A stretch of DNA of 64,000 nt from Qipengyuania pelagi (GTDB lineage: Bacteria > Pseudomonadota > Alphaproteobacteria > Sphingomonadales > Sphingomonadaceae), in the NCBI RefSeq assembly GCF_009827295.1, contig NZ_WTYD01000001.1, positions 310,001 through 374,000 on the forward strand, read 5' to 3'. Position 1 is the stretch's first letter. Each line of letters opens with the position of its first letter. Under the pieces are notes generated by a model. That model did no database searches, was not told the DNA's origin, and saw only the letters and a program-made list of their open reading frames with translations. Shown here one piece after another: positions 46,509-53,816 of this stretch. The translations under genes were made by a program, and so were the position numbers.

Positions 46509-46542
46509 GTCACCCCAGACCCGTGGTCGAGCCCGGGGTGAC
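46509..46542. repeat. palindrome GTCACCCC...GGGGTGAC downstream of the cystathionine gamma-synthase family gene
   Basis: GTCACCCC (46509-46516) and GGGGTGAC (46535-46542) form an 8-bp stem around AGACCCGTGGTCGAGCCC. Similar GTCACCCC palindromes are scattered between genes in related genomes. It may terminate transcription of the gene at 46560. Confidence 0.65.
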
Positions 46543-46559
46543 GGTTTACATGGACAGGC

Positions 46560-47909
46560 TCAGACCTGCTCGAGCGCCTGTTCGAAATCGGCGATCAAAT
46601 CGTCCGCATCCTCGATCCCGATCGAAATGCGGACGAGATTGTCCGAAATGCCGAGCTCCGCCCGGCGCCCTTCGGCAACCGAAAGGTGGGTCATCGACGC
46701 CGGATGGCTGGCAAGCGTCTCGGTTCCACCGAGGCTGACGGCAAGCTTTGCGATCTTGAGCGCATCGAGGAAGCGGAAGCATTCCGCCTCGCCACCCTTC
46801 AGCAGGAGCGAGAAGGTCGACCCGGCACCGAGGCAGTGGCGGTCGTAAATGTCCTTCTGGCGCGCCCCTTCGATCATGCCGAGATAGCCCAGCCCTTCGA
46901 CCTTCTCATGCTTGCTGAGATAGTCGCACACCTTGGCCGCGTTCTCGCCCGCGCGCTGCATCCGCAATTCCACGGTTTCCAGGGATCGCAGCAGCATCCA
47001 GGCGGTGTTGGGATCGCAGATGCCGCCCATCGTGTTGCGCAAGGCTCGCACCGGGTCCATCCACTTCTTCGCCCCTGCGATCGAGCCCGCGACGAGGTCC
47101 GAGTGGCCGCCGACATATTTCGTCAGCGAATAAACGACGATATCGGCCCCATGATCGAGCGGGCGCTGCCACAGCGGCCCCAGGAAAGTGTTGTCGATCG
47201 CGATCGGGCATCCTTGTCCGATGCTACCGCCTTCGGCTGCTTGAGCATCGCCCAGTCCCGCCGCGTCGCGCGCGTCCCTGACGGCCTCGATATCGACGAG
47301 GGCATTGGTCGGATTGCCGGGGCTTTCGAGGTAGATCATGCAGACCTTGCCGCCCTGATCGGAAGCCTGTTGCTTGGCCTTTTCGAGCACCGCGTCGATC
47401 TCTTCGCGCGTGGCGCCAGCGGGGAAATCGACATAAGTGACGCCGAATTTCGCCAACACCTTGGCGACGAAGCCTTCGGATGCGGCATAGAGCGGGCCAG
47501 AATGGACGATCACGTCGCCCTGCGAAGCGTAGGCCAGCATCAGCACGCAGATCGCGGTCATGCCGCTCGAAAAGCTCAGCGCGTCTTCGGCCCCGTCCCA
47601 GATCGACAGGCGATCTTCGAGGATTTCCTGGTTCGGCGCGTTGAAGCGCGAATAGACGAGGCCGTCCGCGCCGCCGGGGCGCTTGCCGGTGATGCCTTCG
47701 AAATGGCGCTTGCCGTCTGCCGCGCTGGGGAAGGCGAAGGTGCTGGTGAGGAATATCGGCGGCTTCAGGCTCCCTTCCGACAAGGTCGGATCATAGCCAT
47801 GGCCCATCATCAGCGTGGCGGGCTTCAGTGCGCGTCCGTCGATCTTGGTGACTTCCGGTTTGGGATTCTTGCGCGGGGTGGTGGGGTCGATGATGTCGGT
47901 TTCGCTCAT
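46560..47909 (-). CDS. cystathionine gamma-synthase family PLP enzyme
   Basis: This 449-residue enzyme of the Cys/Met metabolism class has PLP-binding Lys264 in SLTKYVGGHSDLVAGS, RFNAPNQEILEDRLS, LSFSSGMTAICVLMLAYASQ, IYLESPGNPTNALV and AIDNTFLGPLWQRPL. Members act as cystathionine synthases, lyases or methionine gamma-lyase-like enzymes, so the exact reaction is not fixed. ATG 47909 is preceded by a perfect AGGAAGG nine bases away; that ribosome site is buried in a hairpin (see 47919-47955) and overlaps a small leader ORF. Confidence 0.9.
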   Translation of the reverse strand: MSETDIIDPTTPRKNPKPEVTKIDGRALKPATLMMGHGYDPTLSEGSLKPPIFLTSTFAFPSAADGKRHFEGITGKRPGGADGLVYSRFNAPNQEILEDRLSIWDGAEDALSFSSGMTAICVLMLAYASQGDVIVHSGPLYAASEGFVAKVLAKFGVTYVDFPAGATREEIDAVLEKAKQQASDQGGKVCMIYLESPGNPTNALVDIEAVRDARDAAGLGDAQAAEGGSIGQGCPIAIDNTFLGPLWQRPLDHGADIVVYSLTKYVGGHSDLVAGSIAGAKKWMDPVRALRNTMGGICDPNTAWMLLRSLETVELRMQRAGENAAKVCDYLSKHEKVEGLGYLGMIEGARQKDIYDRHCLGAGSTFSLLLKGGEAECFRFLDALKIAKLAVSLGGTETLASHPASMTHLSVAEGRRAELGISDNLVRISIGIEDADDLIADFEQALEQV

Positions 47910-47971
47910 GGGCGATGTCCTTCCTGGTTCGGCACGCCCCCAGGAAGGCGGGGGCTTAGAAAGGGCCGCAT
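47906..47971 (-). CDS. possible 21-codon leader ORF coupled to the cystathionine gamma-synthase family gene
   Basis: ATG 47971 opens 21 codons (MRPFLSPRLPGGVPNQEGHR then P) ending in TGA 47908-47906, which overlaps ATG 47909 of the big gene (ATGA). The ribosome site of the big gene lies inside this ORF. There is no good ribosome site for the leader itself (AGGA is 12 bases away). It could couple translation or be chance. Confidence 0.3.
   Translation of the reverse strand: MRPFLSPRLPGGVPNQEGHRP
47919..47955 (-). promoter_or_regulatory. two mutually exclusive hairpins over the ribosome site of the cystathionine gamma-synthase family gene
   Basis: In the mRNA, CCTTCCTGG (47948-47940) can pair with CCAGGAAGG (47927-47919), hiding the AGGAAGG ribosome site. 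Alternatively GCCCCC (47955-47950) can pair with GGGGGC (47941-47936), which uses part of the same CCTTCCTGG strand and frees the site. This is the layout of a riboswitch or attenuator. Upstream is about 180 bases of GC-rich leader with a further stem CGTTCCT/AGGAACG; no known riboswitch class was recognised. Confidence 0.6.
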
Positions 47972-48135
47972 CGGAAGCACCCGTTCCTAACCTCCGCAGG
48001 AACGCCTCTCCACCGGGGGCCGTTGCCCGGGCGGATTACGAGCCTCGCCGCTATCGATCAACCCGGTGCGCAGATTACAGCCGGGTTTACGGCCAGGTCA
48101 GGATCGTTTCAGTCGCCCTGCTGTAGACAGCCTGC

Positions 48136-48810
48136 ATGACCAGAACCTCCCATCGCTCGCCGCGACTGCGCACCTACGTCAAGACCGCTCTGGCTGCGGG
48201 GGCCGCGACTGCCTTGGCGGTTCCTGCTGGGGCTGAGGCGCCGCCTGCCGGGGCGTGGCAGATCGGGCCGATCATCGATGGGCGCAATTACTCTGTCGGA
48301 ATGCCGCTTCGTCCCTATGAAGGACGCGACGGCGCGAGCTTCACGATACCGGGTCCGACGAAGCGGGACGGGCATGTCCACTACGTGACCCTTCCGGTGC
48401 GATCGCTCGAAGGGGCGCGGCGGATCACGCTGCGCTATCGCATCGATGCACCGCGCGGAACGCGCTTCATCCAGCAGGAAAATCCCGCCGCGGGGCCAGC
48501 GACCCTGTCGCTCTATTTCCAGCGAGCGGGCGATAGCTGGCGGATGCGCCATCCCGATTATCGCTGGTATTCCCCCAATGCGCGCGAAATGCCCCTGAGC
48601 CCCGGCGTCCACGAGGTGAGCATCGGGTTGGACGAGGACTGGATCGCCATGACCGGACCTTCGGCGCACCAGAACCGCGAAGGCTTTCGGCGGGCCGTGA
48701 ACGACGCGCATCGCGTGGGCTTCACCTTTGGCGGCAGTAATGGGCGCGGCCACGGGGTCTACGCGACCGCGCCTGCGACCTTCACCGTGCTGGATTTCGA
48801 AATCGAGTGA
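48136..48810 (+). CDS. hypothetical exported protein
   Basis: This 224-residue protein begins MTRTSHRSPRLRTYVKTALA, a long basic signal region with an alanine-rich core (AAGAATALAVPAGA). The mature part has Trp, Tyr and Pro-rich segments (WRMRHPDYRWYSPNAREMPL) and ends in a beta-like stretch FTVLDFEIE. No family is recognised; perhaps a carbohydrate-binding fold. It diverges from the cystathionine gamma-synthase family gene. Confidence 0.6.
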   Translation: MTRTSHRSPRLRTYVKTALAAGAATALAVPAGAEAPPAGAWQIGPIIDGRNYSVGMPLRPYEGRDGASFTIPGPTKRDGHVHYVTLPVRSLEGARRITLRYRIDAPRGTRFIQQENPAAGPATLSLYFQRAGDSWRMRHPDYRWYSPNAREMPLSPGVHEVSIGLDEDWIAMTGPSAHQNREGFRRAVNDAHRVGFTFGGSNGRGHGVYATAPATFTVLDFEIE

Positions 48811-48819
48811 TCTCGCCGA

Positions 48820-49467
48820 TCAATGCGTCGCTAAAAGCTCGATGGTGTCGATATGCCAGCGGCGCTCCTCGGCGCTCGAACCCGGCACGTCATTGACCCG
48901 GCGCAGGATGATCGGGCCTTCGAGACGGATTGGTCTTCCGTCCGCATCGCTCGCGGTGATCTCGGCATCGCTCGTGTAATAGCTCGATCCGGCAGCGCCT
49001 TCGATGGTCCCGTCCGGGACGGCCACCGTAATCTCCCGCAGGCCTTCGAACAGGCCGTTGAAGCGCGCTCTGCTCCATTGCTGCTGCGCTCGCGGCGTCA
49101 GCATCGCCCAGGCCTGATCGTATTCGCGCATCTCGATCGCGCGAGCGAAGTTCACCAGAACGCTTCGCGCGCCTGGATCGCCCCGCTCGGCCTCGGGCGT
49201 AAGGACGGGCGGGGTCAGGTCGGGATAGCCGTCGTTGATGCCGGACCCATCGGTGTAACCCGGCGGCGGCGATGCGGCATTTGTCGTGGCCTCTCTGGTC
49301 GGCGTGTCCGAAGGGGTCCGGGAAACCACCGGCGGTTCGGCGTTGCCCGCTCGGGCGGCATCGCCGCGTTCGATGAAAGCGGGCTGGTCTGCATCGGAAC
49401 ACCCGCCGAGCGCGAGTGCTCCGGCAAGGCCGACGACTATCAGGGTATGGGATAAGAGACGCGCCAT
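48820..49467 (-). CDS. hypothetical lipoprotein
   Basis: This 215-residue lipoprotein has a signal ending LALGGC, a disordered Pro/Thr/Ala linker, and a C-terminal domain (about 95-215) of the pattern ARSVLVNFARAIEMREYDQA, SRARFNGLFEGL and GPIILRRVNDVPG. The C-terminal part recalls DUF4019/NTF2-like domains. It lies between infC and the 48136 gene, convergent with the latter. Confidence 0.62.
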   Translation of the reverse strand: MARLLSHTLIVVGLAGALALGGCSDADQPAFIERGDAARAGNAEPPVVSRTPSDTPTREATTNAASPPPGYTDGSGINDGYPDLTPPVLTPEAERGDPGARSVLVNFARAIEMREYDQAWAMLTPRAQQQWSRARFNGLFEGLREITVAVPDGTIEGAAGSSYYTSDAEITASDADGRPIRLEGPIILRRVNDVPGSSAEERRWHIDTIELLATH

Positions 49468-49528
49468 TCCACCTCAACCGGGGGCGGCGGTCGCCGTTCC
49501 CCGGTTCGTGGCGGTCAGGGATGGTCCG

Positions 49529-50071
49529 TTACTTGGGTGCGAGCACCATCAGCATCTGGCGCCCTTCGAGGCGCGGGAAGCTTTCGACCTTCGCGATCTC
49601 TTCGACATCGTCGCGGACCCGATTCAGCAGGTCCATGCCGAGTTGCTGGTGCGCCATTTCGCGGCCACGGAAGCGCAGGGTGCACTTCACCTTGTCACCA
49701 TTCTCGATGAACTTGACCACGTTGCGCATCTTCACATCGTAATCGTGCGTGTCGATGTTCGGGCGCATCTTGACCTCTTTGATGTCCTGGGTCTTCTGCG
49801 TCTTGCGCGCGAGGTTCGCTTTTTTCTGCGCCTCGTAGCGATGCTTGCCGACGTCGAGGAACTTGCACACCGGCGGGTCCGCATTGGGGGACACTTCGAC
49901 GAGGTTCAGACCCTTCTCGTTGGCCTGCTCGATCGCTTCGCGGGTGAACATTACGCCCAGATTCTCTCCCTCGTCATCGATGACGCGGACCTTGGGCGAT
50001 TGGATGAAATTGTCGTAGCGCGGGCCGCTCTTGACCGGCGGCTGCATGGAACGACGGGGTGGACGGGCTAT
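49529..50071 (-). CDS. infC: translation initiation factor IF-3
   Basis: This 180-residue factor binds the 30S subunit and checks start codons. It has [56 protein letters not shown] linker sequence (as [19 protein letters not shown]), [20 protein letters not shown], and an end [13 protein letters not shown]. The start appears to be AUA at 50071-50069, preceded six bases away by a perfect AGGAGAT. The first ATG (50047) has no ribosome site. IF-3 genes are known for rare starts (AUU in E. coli) that give self-regulation. rpmI/rplT do not follow. Confidence 0.92.
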   Translation of the reverse strand: MARPPRRSMQPPVKSGPRYDNFIQSPKVRVIDDEGENLGVMFTREAIEQANEKGLNLVEVSPNADPPVCKFLDVGKHRYEAQKKANLARKTQKTQDIKEVKMRPNIDTHDYDVKMRNVVKFIENGDKVKCTLRFRGREMAHQQLGMDLLNRVRDDVEEIAKVESFPRLEGRQMLMVLAPK

Positions 50072-50084
50072 GGGGCTATCTCCT
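50069..50084 (-). promoter_or_regulatory. AUA start codon and Shine-Dalgarno of infC
   Basis: AGGAGAT occupies 50084-50078 on the minus strand, then six bases AGCCCC, then ATA at 50071-50069. The best ribosome site of the region therefore points to ATA, and no ATG, GTG or TTG lies at a suitable distance from it. Confidence 0.7.
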
Positions 50085-50191
50085 GTATCATTGCCTTGGA
50101 TCGCCCCATGTAGGCATTCTTGCAAGGATTCGGAAGTGGGTAGTGCGAAGGTGCCCCATCCGGCGTGGCGCGAAGGCCACGCGGGCAAATT

Positions 50192-50893
50192 CTATCCCGC
50201 CCGCCACAGGGGGAAACGCGCCAGGCGACCCTTCGCCGGGACTACCGCATCGATCGCATTGGCGGGCTGGAGCGCCTTGAGGATCGCCGGATCGGCGGCG
50301 TTCATCCCGCCGGTATAGGCGCCGAAAGCAGGCAGGATCATGCGGCCCGATGGCCGCCCGTCCGCGCCTTCATTCGCGCTGATGACGGCGCAGGGGCGGC
50401 GGATATGGCGACGCTGGACGGTCACTTGTACACGCGGATGATAATGGCCCGACAGTTCGGGCCGCGTTTCGCCCGGCATGGCGCGGTGGCGCAGGATTGT
50501 GCCGCCGATCGCCAGCTCCTCGACCAGCGTGCCGCCGCAGCGGGCTTCCATATCGGGATCGTGGTTTCCGGTGATCCACACCCAGTCGACCGCCTTGGTC
50601 AGCGCCTCCAGCATCCCGCAGGCATGCGGTTCCAGCCGGGTGGATCCATCCGAATCGTGGAAATTGTCGCCGAGCGTGATGACTCGCCGCGCGCCCGTCT
50701 CGCGGATCGCCAGTGCCACCCGCTCCAGCGTCTCGCGGCTGTCATAGGGCGGGATCATCTGCCCGTGGCGCGCGAAGAAGCTCCCTTTCTCGAGATGGAG
50801 GTCCGCCACCAGCAGGGCCTGCTCGCGCGGCCAGTACAGCGCACGGCCTTCGGTAAGCAGCCATTCCTGATCGGCGAACGAAAGGGGAACCAT
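50192..50893 (-). CDS. pdeM: ligase-associated DNA damage response endonuclease PdeM-like metallophosphoesterase
   Basis: This 233-residue protein has the metal ligands of the calcineurin-like fold: LVADLHLEKGSFF, TLGDNFHDSD, WITGNHDPD and LSGHYHPRV. It matches COG1407/PdeM, which often lies beside a ligase-associated DEXH helicase and exonuclease; those are absent here. It is probably a nuclease of DNA repair. Confidence 0.87.
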   Translation of the reverse strand: MVPLSFADQEWLLTEGRALYWPREQALLVADLHLEKGSFFARHGQMIPPYDSRETLERVALAIRETGARRVITLGDNFHDSDGSTRLEPHACGMLEALTKAVDWVWITGNHDPDMEARCGGTLVEELAIGGTILRHRAMPGETRPELSGHYHPRVQVTVQRRHIRRPCAVISANEGADGRPSGRMILPAFGAYTGGMNAADPAILKALQPANAIDAVVPAKGRLARFPLWRAG

Positions 50894-50937
50894 GGCCCGC
50901 TCTTGCCCTCCCGGATTCCGCTTGGCAAGGGGTGGCG

Positions 50938-51792
50938 ATGAATTGGACCCAACAGACCGAAGCCGCCCGCACCTGGTTCGAAACGCTGCGGGATCGCATT
51001 TGCGCCGAATTCGAAGCGATCGAGCACGAGGCGGGATCGGATGCGCGCTTCGACTACCTGCCCTGGCAGCGGCACGAGGAAGGCAATCCCGATCCGGGCG
51101 GGGGCACGCGCGGACTGATGAAGGGCAAGGTGTTCGAAAAGGTCGGCGTCAACGTATCGACCGTGCGCGGATCGTTCGAAGCGGAATTCGCCAAGACGAT
51201 GAACGGCGTCGATCCCGACGATCCGCGCTTTACCGCCACCGGGATCAGCCTGGTCGCCCATATGGCGAATCCGCACGTCCCGGCGGTCCATATGAACACC
51301 CGCTTCCTCGTCACTGGCAAGGCGTGGTTCGGGGGCGGGGCGGACCTCAATCCGCCGATCCCCTACAAGGAGGATACCGAGGATTTCCACGCCCGGTTTC
51401 GCGCCGCCTGCGCCGCGCATAACCCGACCTATTACGAACGCTTCAGCAAATGGGCGGACGATTATTTCTACATCCCCCATCGCGGCGTCCATCGCGGCGT
51501 GGGCGGTATCTTCTACGACCATCTCGAATGCGCTGACGAAGAAAGCTTCGCGCGCAATTTCGCCTTCACCCGCGATGTCGGCGAAGCGTTCCTGGACATA
51601 TTCCCGAAGCTCGTCCGCCGCCGGATGGAGAGCGCCTTCACGCCGGAGGACAAGCAGACCCAGCTCGAATGGCGCGGGCGCTATGCCGAATTCAACCTCG
51701 TCTACGATCGCGGCACGCTGTTCGGCCTCAAGACCGGCGGGAATATCGATGCCATCCTGATGAGCCTGCCACCCGAAGCGGTGTGGAGCTGA
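50938..51792 (+). CDS. hemF: oxygen-dependent coproporphyrinogen-III oxidase
   Basis: This 284-residue enzyme oxidatively decarboxylates coproporphyrinogen III in haem synthesis. It has GGGTRGLMKGKVFEKVGVN, VPAVHMNTRFLVTGKAWFGG, GADLNPPIPY and RRGRYVEFNLVYDRGT-type end (WRGRYAEFNLVYDRGTLFGL). ATG 50938 has AAGGGG at 50927-50932. Confidence 0.97.
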   Translation: MNWTQQTEAARTWFETLRDRICAEFEAIEHEAGSDARFDYLPWQRHEEGNPDPGGGTRGLMKGKVFEKVGVNVSTVRGSFEAEFAKTMNGVDPDDPRFTATGISLVAHMANPHVPAVHMNTRFLVTGKAWFGGGADLNPPIPYKEDTEDFHARFRAACAAHNPTYYERFSKWADDYFYIPHRGVHRGVGGIFYDHLECADEESFARNFAFTRDVGEAFLDIFPKLVRRRMESAFTPEDKQTQLEWRGRYAEFNLVYDRGTLFGLKTGGNIDAILMSLPPEAVWS

Positions 51793-51836
51793 CGCCGTTA
51801 AGGTGCCATGCAGCGCCCCTATCACAAGGAATTGTC

Positions 51837-53753
51837 ATGACTTTTCGCAACCTCACCCGCTCGTTTCCCGCAGGCGCGGGCCTGCTGCTCGCCGCGTGCG
51901 CGACGGTTCCCTCAGGCGTCCCCTCCGGCATGGCATCCTCCGATGCGCCCGCGATCGCGCCCGTTCTCGACCGGCCCGACGCGGTCGACAACCAGACCTT
52001 CGCGCGCCCGCTGGAAGCGCGGGTCAGCCATGTGGATCTCGACCTCGATCTCGATTTCGCGCGCCAGACCGTGGCGGGCACCGCGATGCTCGACATCGTG
52101 GCGAAGCCCGGGGTCGATACGGTGGTCCTCGACGATGACGGCCTCGACATCACTGCCATCACCGATGCGGCGGGGCGCCCGCTCGCCTATACGGTCGGCC
52201 AGCGGGTCGAAGGCAAGGGCGCGCCCCTGACGATCCGCATGGGCGAATCGCGCGAGATTACGGTGCGCTATTCGGCGAAGGATGCCGACGCCATGCAATG
52301 GCTGACGCCCGAACAGACCGAAGGGGGCGAGCATCCCTTCCTGTTCAGCCAAGGCCAGGCCACGCTCAACCGCACCTGGATTCCGACGCAGGATAGTCCC
52401 GGCATCCGCCAGACCTGGAGCGCGCGGATTACTGCTCCCGAAGATCTGACCGTGGTCATGTCCGGCCTTTCGCAGGGTGAGCCGGAAGCGGTCGAAGGCA
52501 ATCGCCGCGCCTTCCGCTTCGCGATGGACAAGCCTGTCGCGCCCTATCTGATCGCCATCGCGGCGGGCGATATCGTCCATCGCGATCTCGGCCCGCGCAC
52601 CGGGGTCTGGGCGGAGCCTGCCACGATCGAGCGCGCGGCGCGCGAGGTCTCCGATGTCGAGCGCATGGTGGATGCGGCGGAGAAGCTTTACGGCCCCTAT
52701 CGCTGGGGCCGGTACGACATGATCGTGCTGCCGCCCGCCTTCCCCTACGGCGGCATGGAAAACCCGGTGATGACTTTCCTCACCCCCACCTTCATCGCAG
52801 GCGACAAGTCGAATAACGGCCTCGTCGCGCATGAACTGGCGCATAGCTGGTCGGGCAATCTGGTCACCAATGCGGTGTGGGGCGATGGCTGGCTGAACGA
52901 AGGCGTCACCTCCTATTTCGAGAACCGCATCGTTGAGGAGCTCTACGGCAAGAAGCGCGCCGAACAGGAAGCCGCGCTCGCCTTCGCCAATATCGAGGAG
53001 ACTTTAGCCGAGGTGGGCGCCGATGCCCCCGGCACCGCGTTGCATCAGCAGAGCGATGGCGGCGATCTGGTCGGCAGTGCGATCGCTTACGACAAGGGAT
53101 CGTATTTCCTGCGCACGGTCGAAAGCATCGTCGGTCGCGAGCGGTTCGACGCCTGGCTGCGTCAATGGTTCGACAATCACGCCTTCCAGCCCGCGACCAG
53201 CGCGATGCTGCTCGAAGACATGCAGCGCAATCTGGTCCGCAATCCGGCCGAGGCCGAGCGGTTGATGTTGCGCGAATGGATCTACGAGCCGGGCCTTCCG
53301 AGCAATGTCGCGCGGCCCGATCCGGCGGCCTTCGCCAGCGTCGATGCGGCGGTGCGCGCCTATGCCAATAGTGGCGCGATCCCTGCGGGCTATGACGGCT
53401 GGACCAGCGCGGAACGCCAGCGCTTCCTCGACAATATCCCCAAGACCCGCAGTGCCGCGCAGCTCGCCGCGCTGGACGATGCGCTGGGCCTGTCGGCCAC
53501 GGGCAATAACGAGGAACTGTTCCTCTGGCTCGAACTCGCGCTCGCCAATCGCTACGAACCGGCCGTGCCGCAGGCGGAGCAATTCCTCGCCCGCGTGGGC
53601 CGCGCGAAATTCGTGAGGCCGCTCTTCGCGGTGCTGATGGGCGAAGGCGAATGGGGCCAGCCGATCGCGCGCCGCATCTACGCCGAAACGCGCGACAGCT
53701 ATCACGCCGTCACGCGCGCGGGCGTGGATCGGGTGATCGGAACCGGCGGATGA
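51837..53753 (+). CDS. M1 family (LTA4H-like) aminopeptidase lipoprotein
   Basis: This 638-residue metallopeptidase has a signal with a lipobox Cys (LLLAAC), the exopeptidase motif PYGGMENPVMTF, and the zinc site His332-Glu333-x2-His336 with Glu355 (HELAHSWSG ... WLNEG). The C-terminal half is helical like the leukotriene A4 hydrolase group. It removes N-terminal residues of peptides, probably in the periplasm. AAGGA precedes ATG 51837. Confidence 0.94.
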   Translation: MTFRNLTRSFPAGAGLLLAACATVPSGVPSGMASSDAPAIAPVLDRPDAVDNQTFARPLEARVSHVDLDLDLDFARQTVAGTAMLDIVAKPGVDTVVLDDDGLDITAITDAAGRPLAYTVGQRVEGKGAPLTIRMGESREITVRYSAKDADAMQWLTPEQTEGGEHPFLFSQGQATLNRTWIPTQDSPGIRQTWSARITAPEDLTVVMSGLSQGEPEAVEGNRRAFRFAMDKPVAPYLIAIAAGDIVHRDLGPRTGVWAEPATIERAAREVSDVERMVDAAEKLYGPYRWGRYDMIVLPPAFPYGGMENPVMTFLTPTFIAGDKSNNGLVAHELAHSWSGNLVTNAVWGDGWLNEGVTSYFENRIVEELYGKKRAEQEAALAFANIEETLAEVGADAPGTALHQQSDGGDLVGSAIAYDKGSYFLRTVESIVGRERFDAWLRQWFDNHAFQPATSAMLLEDMQRNLVRNPAEAERLMLREWIYEPGLPSNVARPDPAAFASVDAAVRAYANSGAIPAGYDGWTSAERQRFLDNIPKTRSAAQLAALDDALGLSATGNNEELFLWLELALANRYEPAVPQAEQFLARVGRAKFVRPLFAVLMGEGEWGQPIARRIYAETRDSYHAVTRAGVDRVIGTGG

Positions 53754-53816
53754 ACAGGCTTGGCGCGCGTTTTTGCATTGCAATAGCGCGCTGAATCCTC
53801 ACATCGTGGCGCGACG

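Noticed and set aside
48000..48060. tRNA-like anticodon-arm sequence (minus strand GGCTCGTAATCC) in the cystathionine gamma-synthase leader
   Set aside because: The stem has a bulge and no acceptor, D or T arms can be matched, so no tRNA or tRNA relic can be supported.
47910..48135. SAM-II, SAH or cobalamin riboswitch in the same leader
   Set aside because: None of the conserved motifs of these classes could be aligned; only the hairpin pair over the ribosome site is reported.
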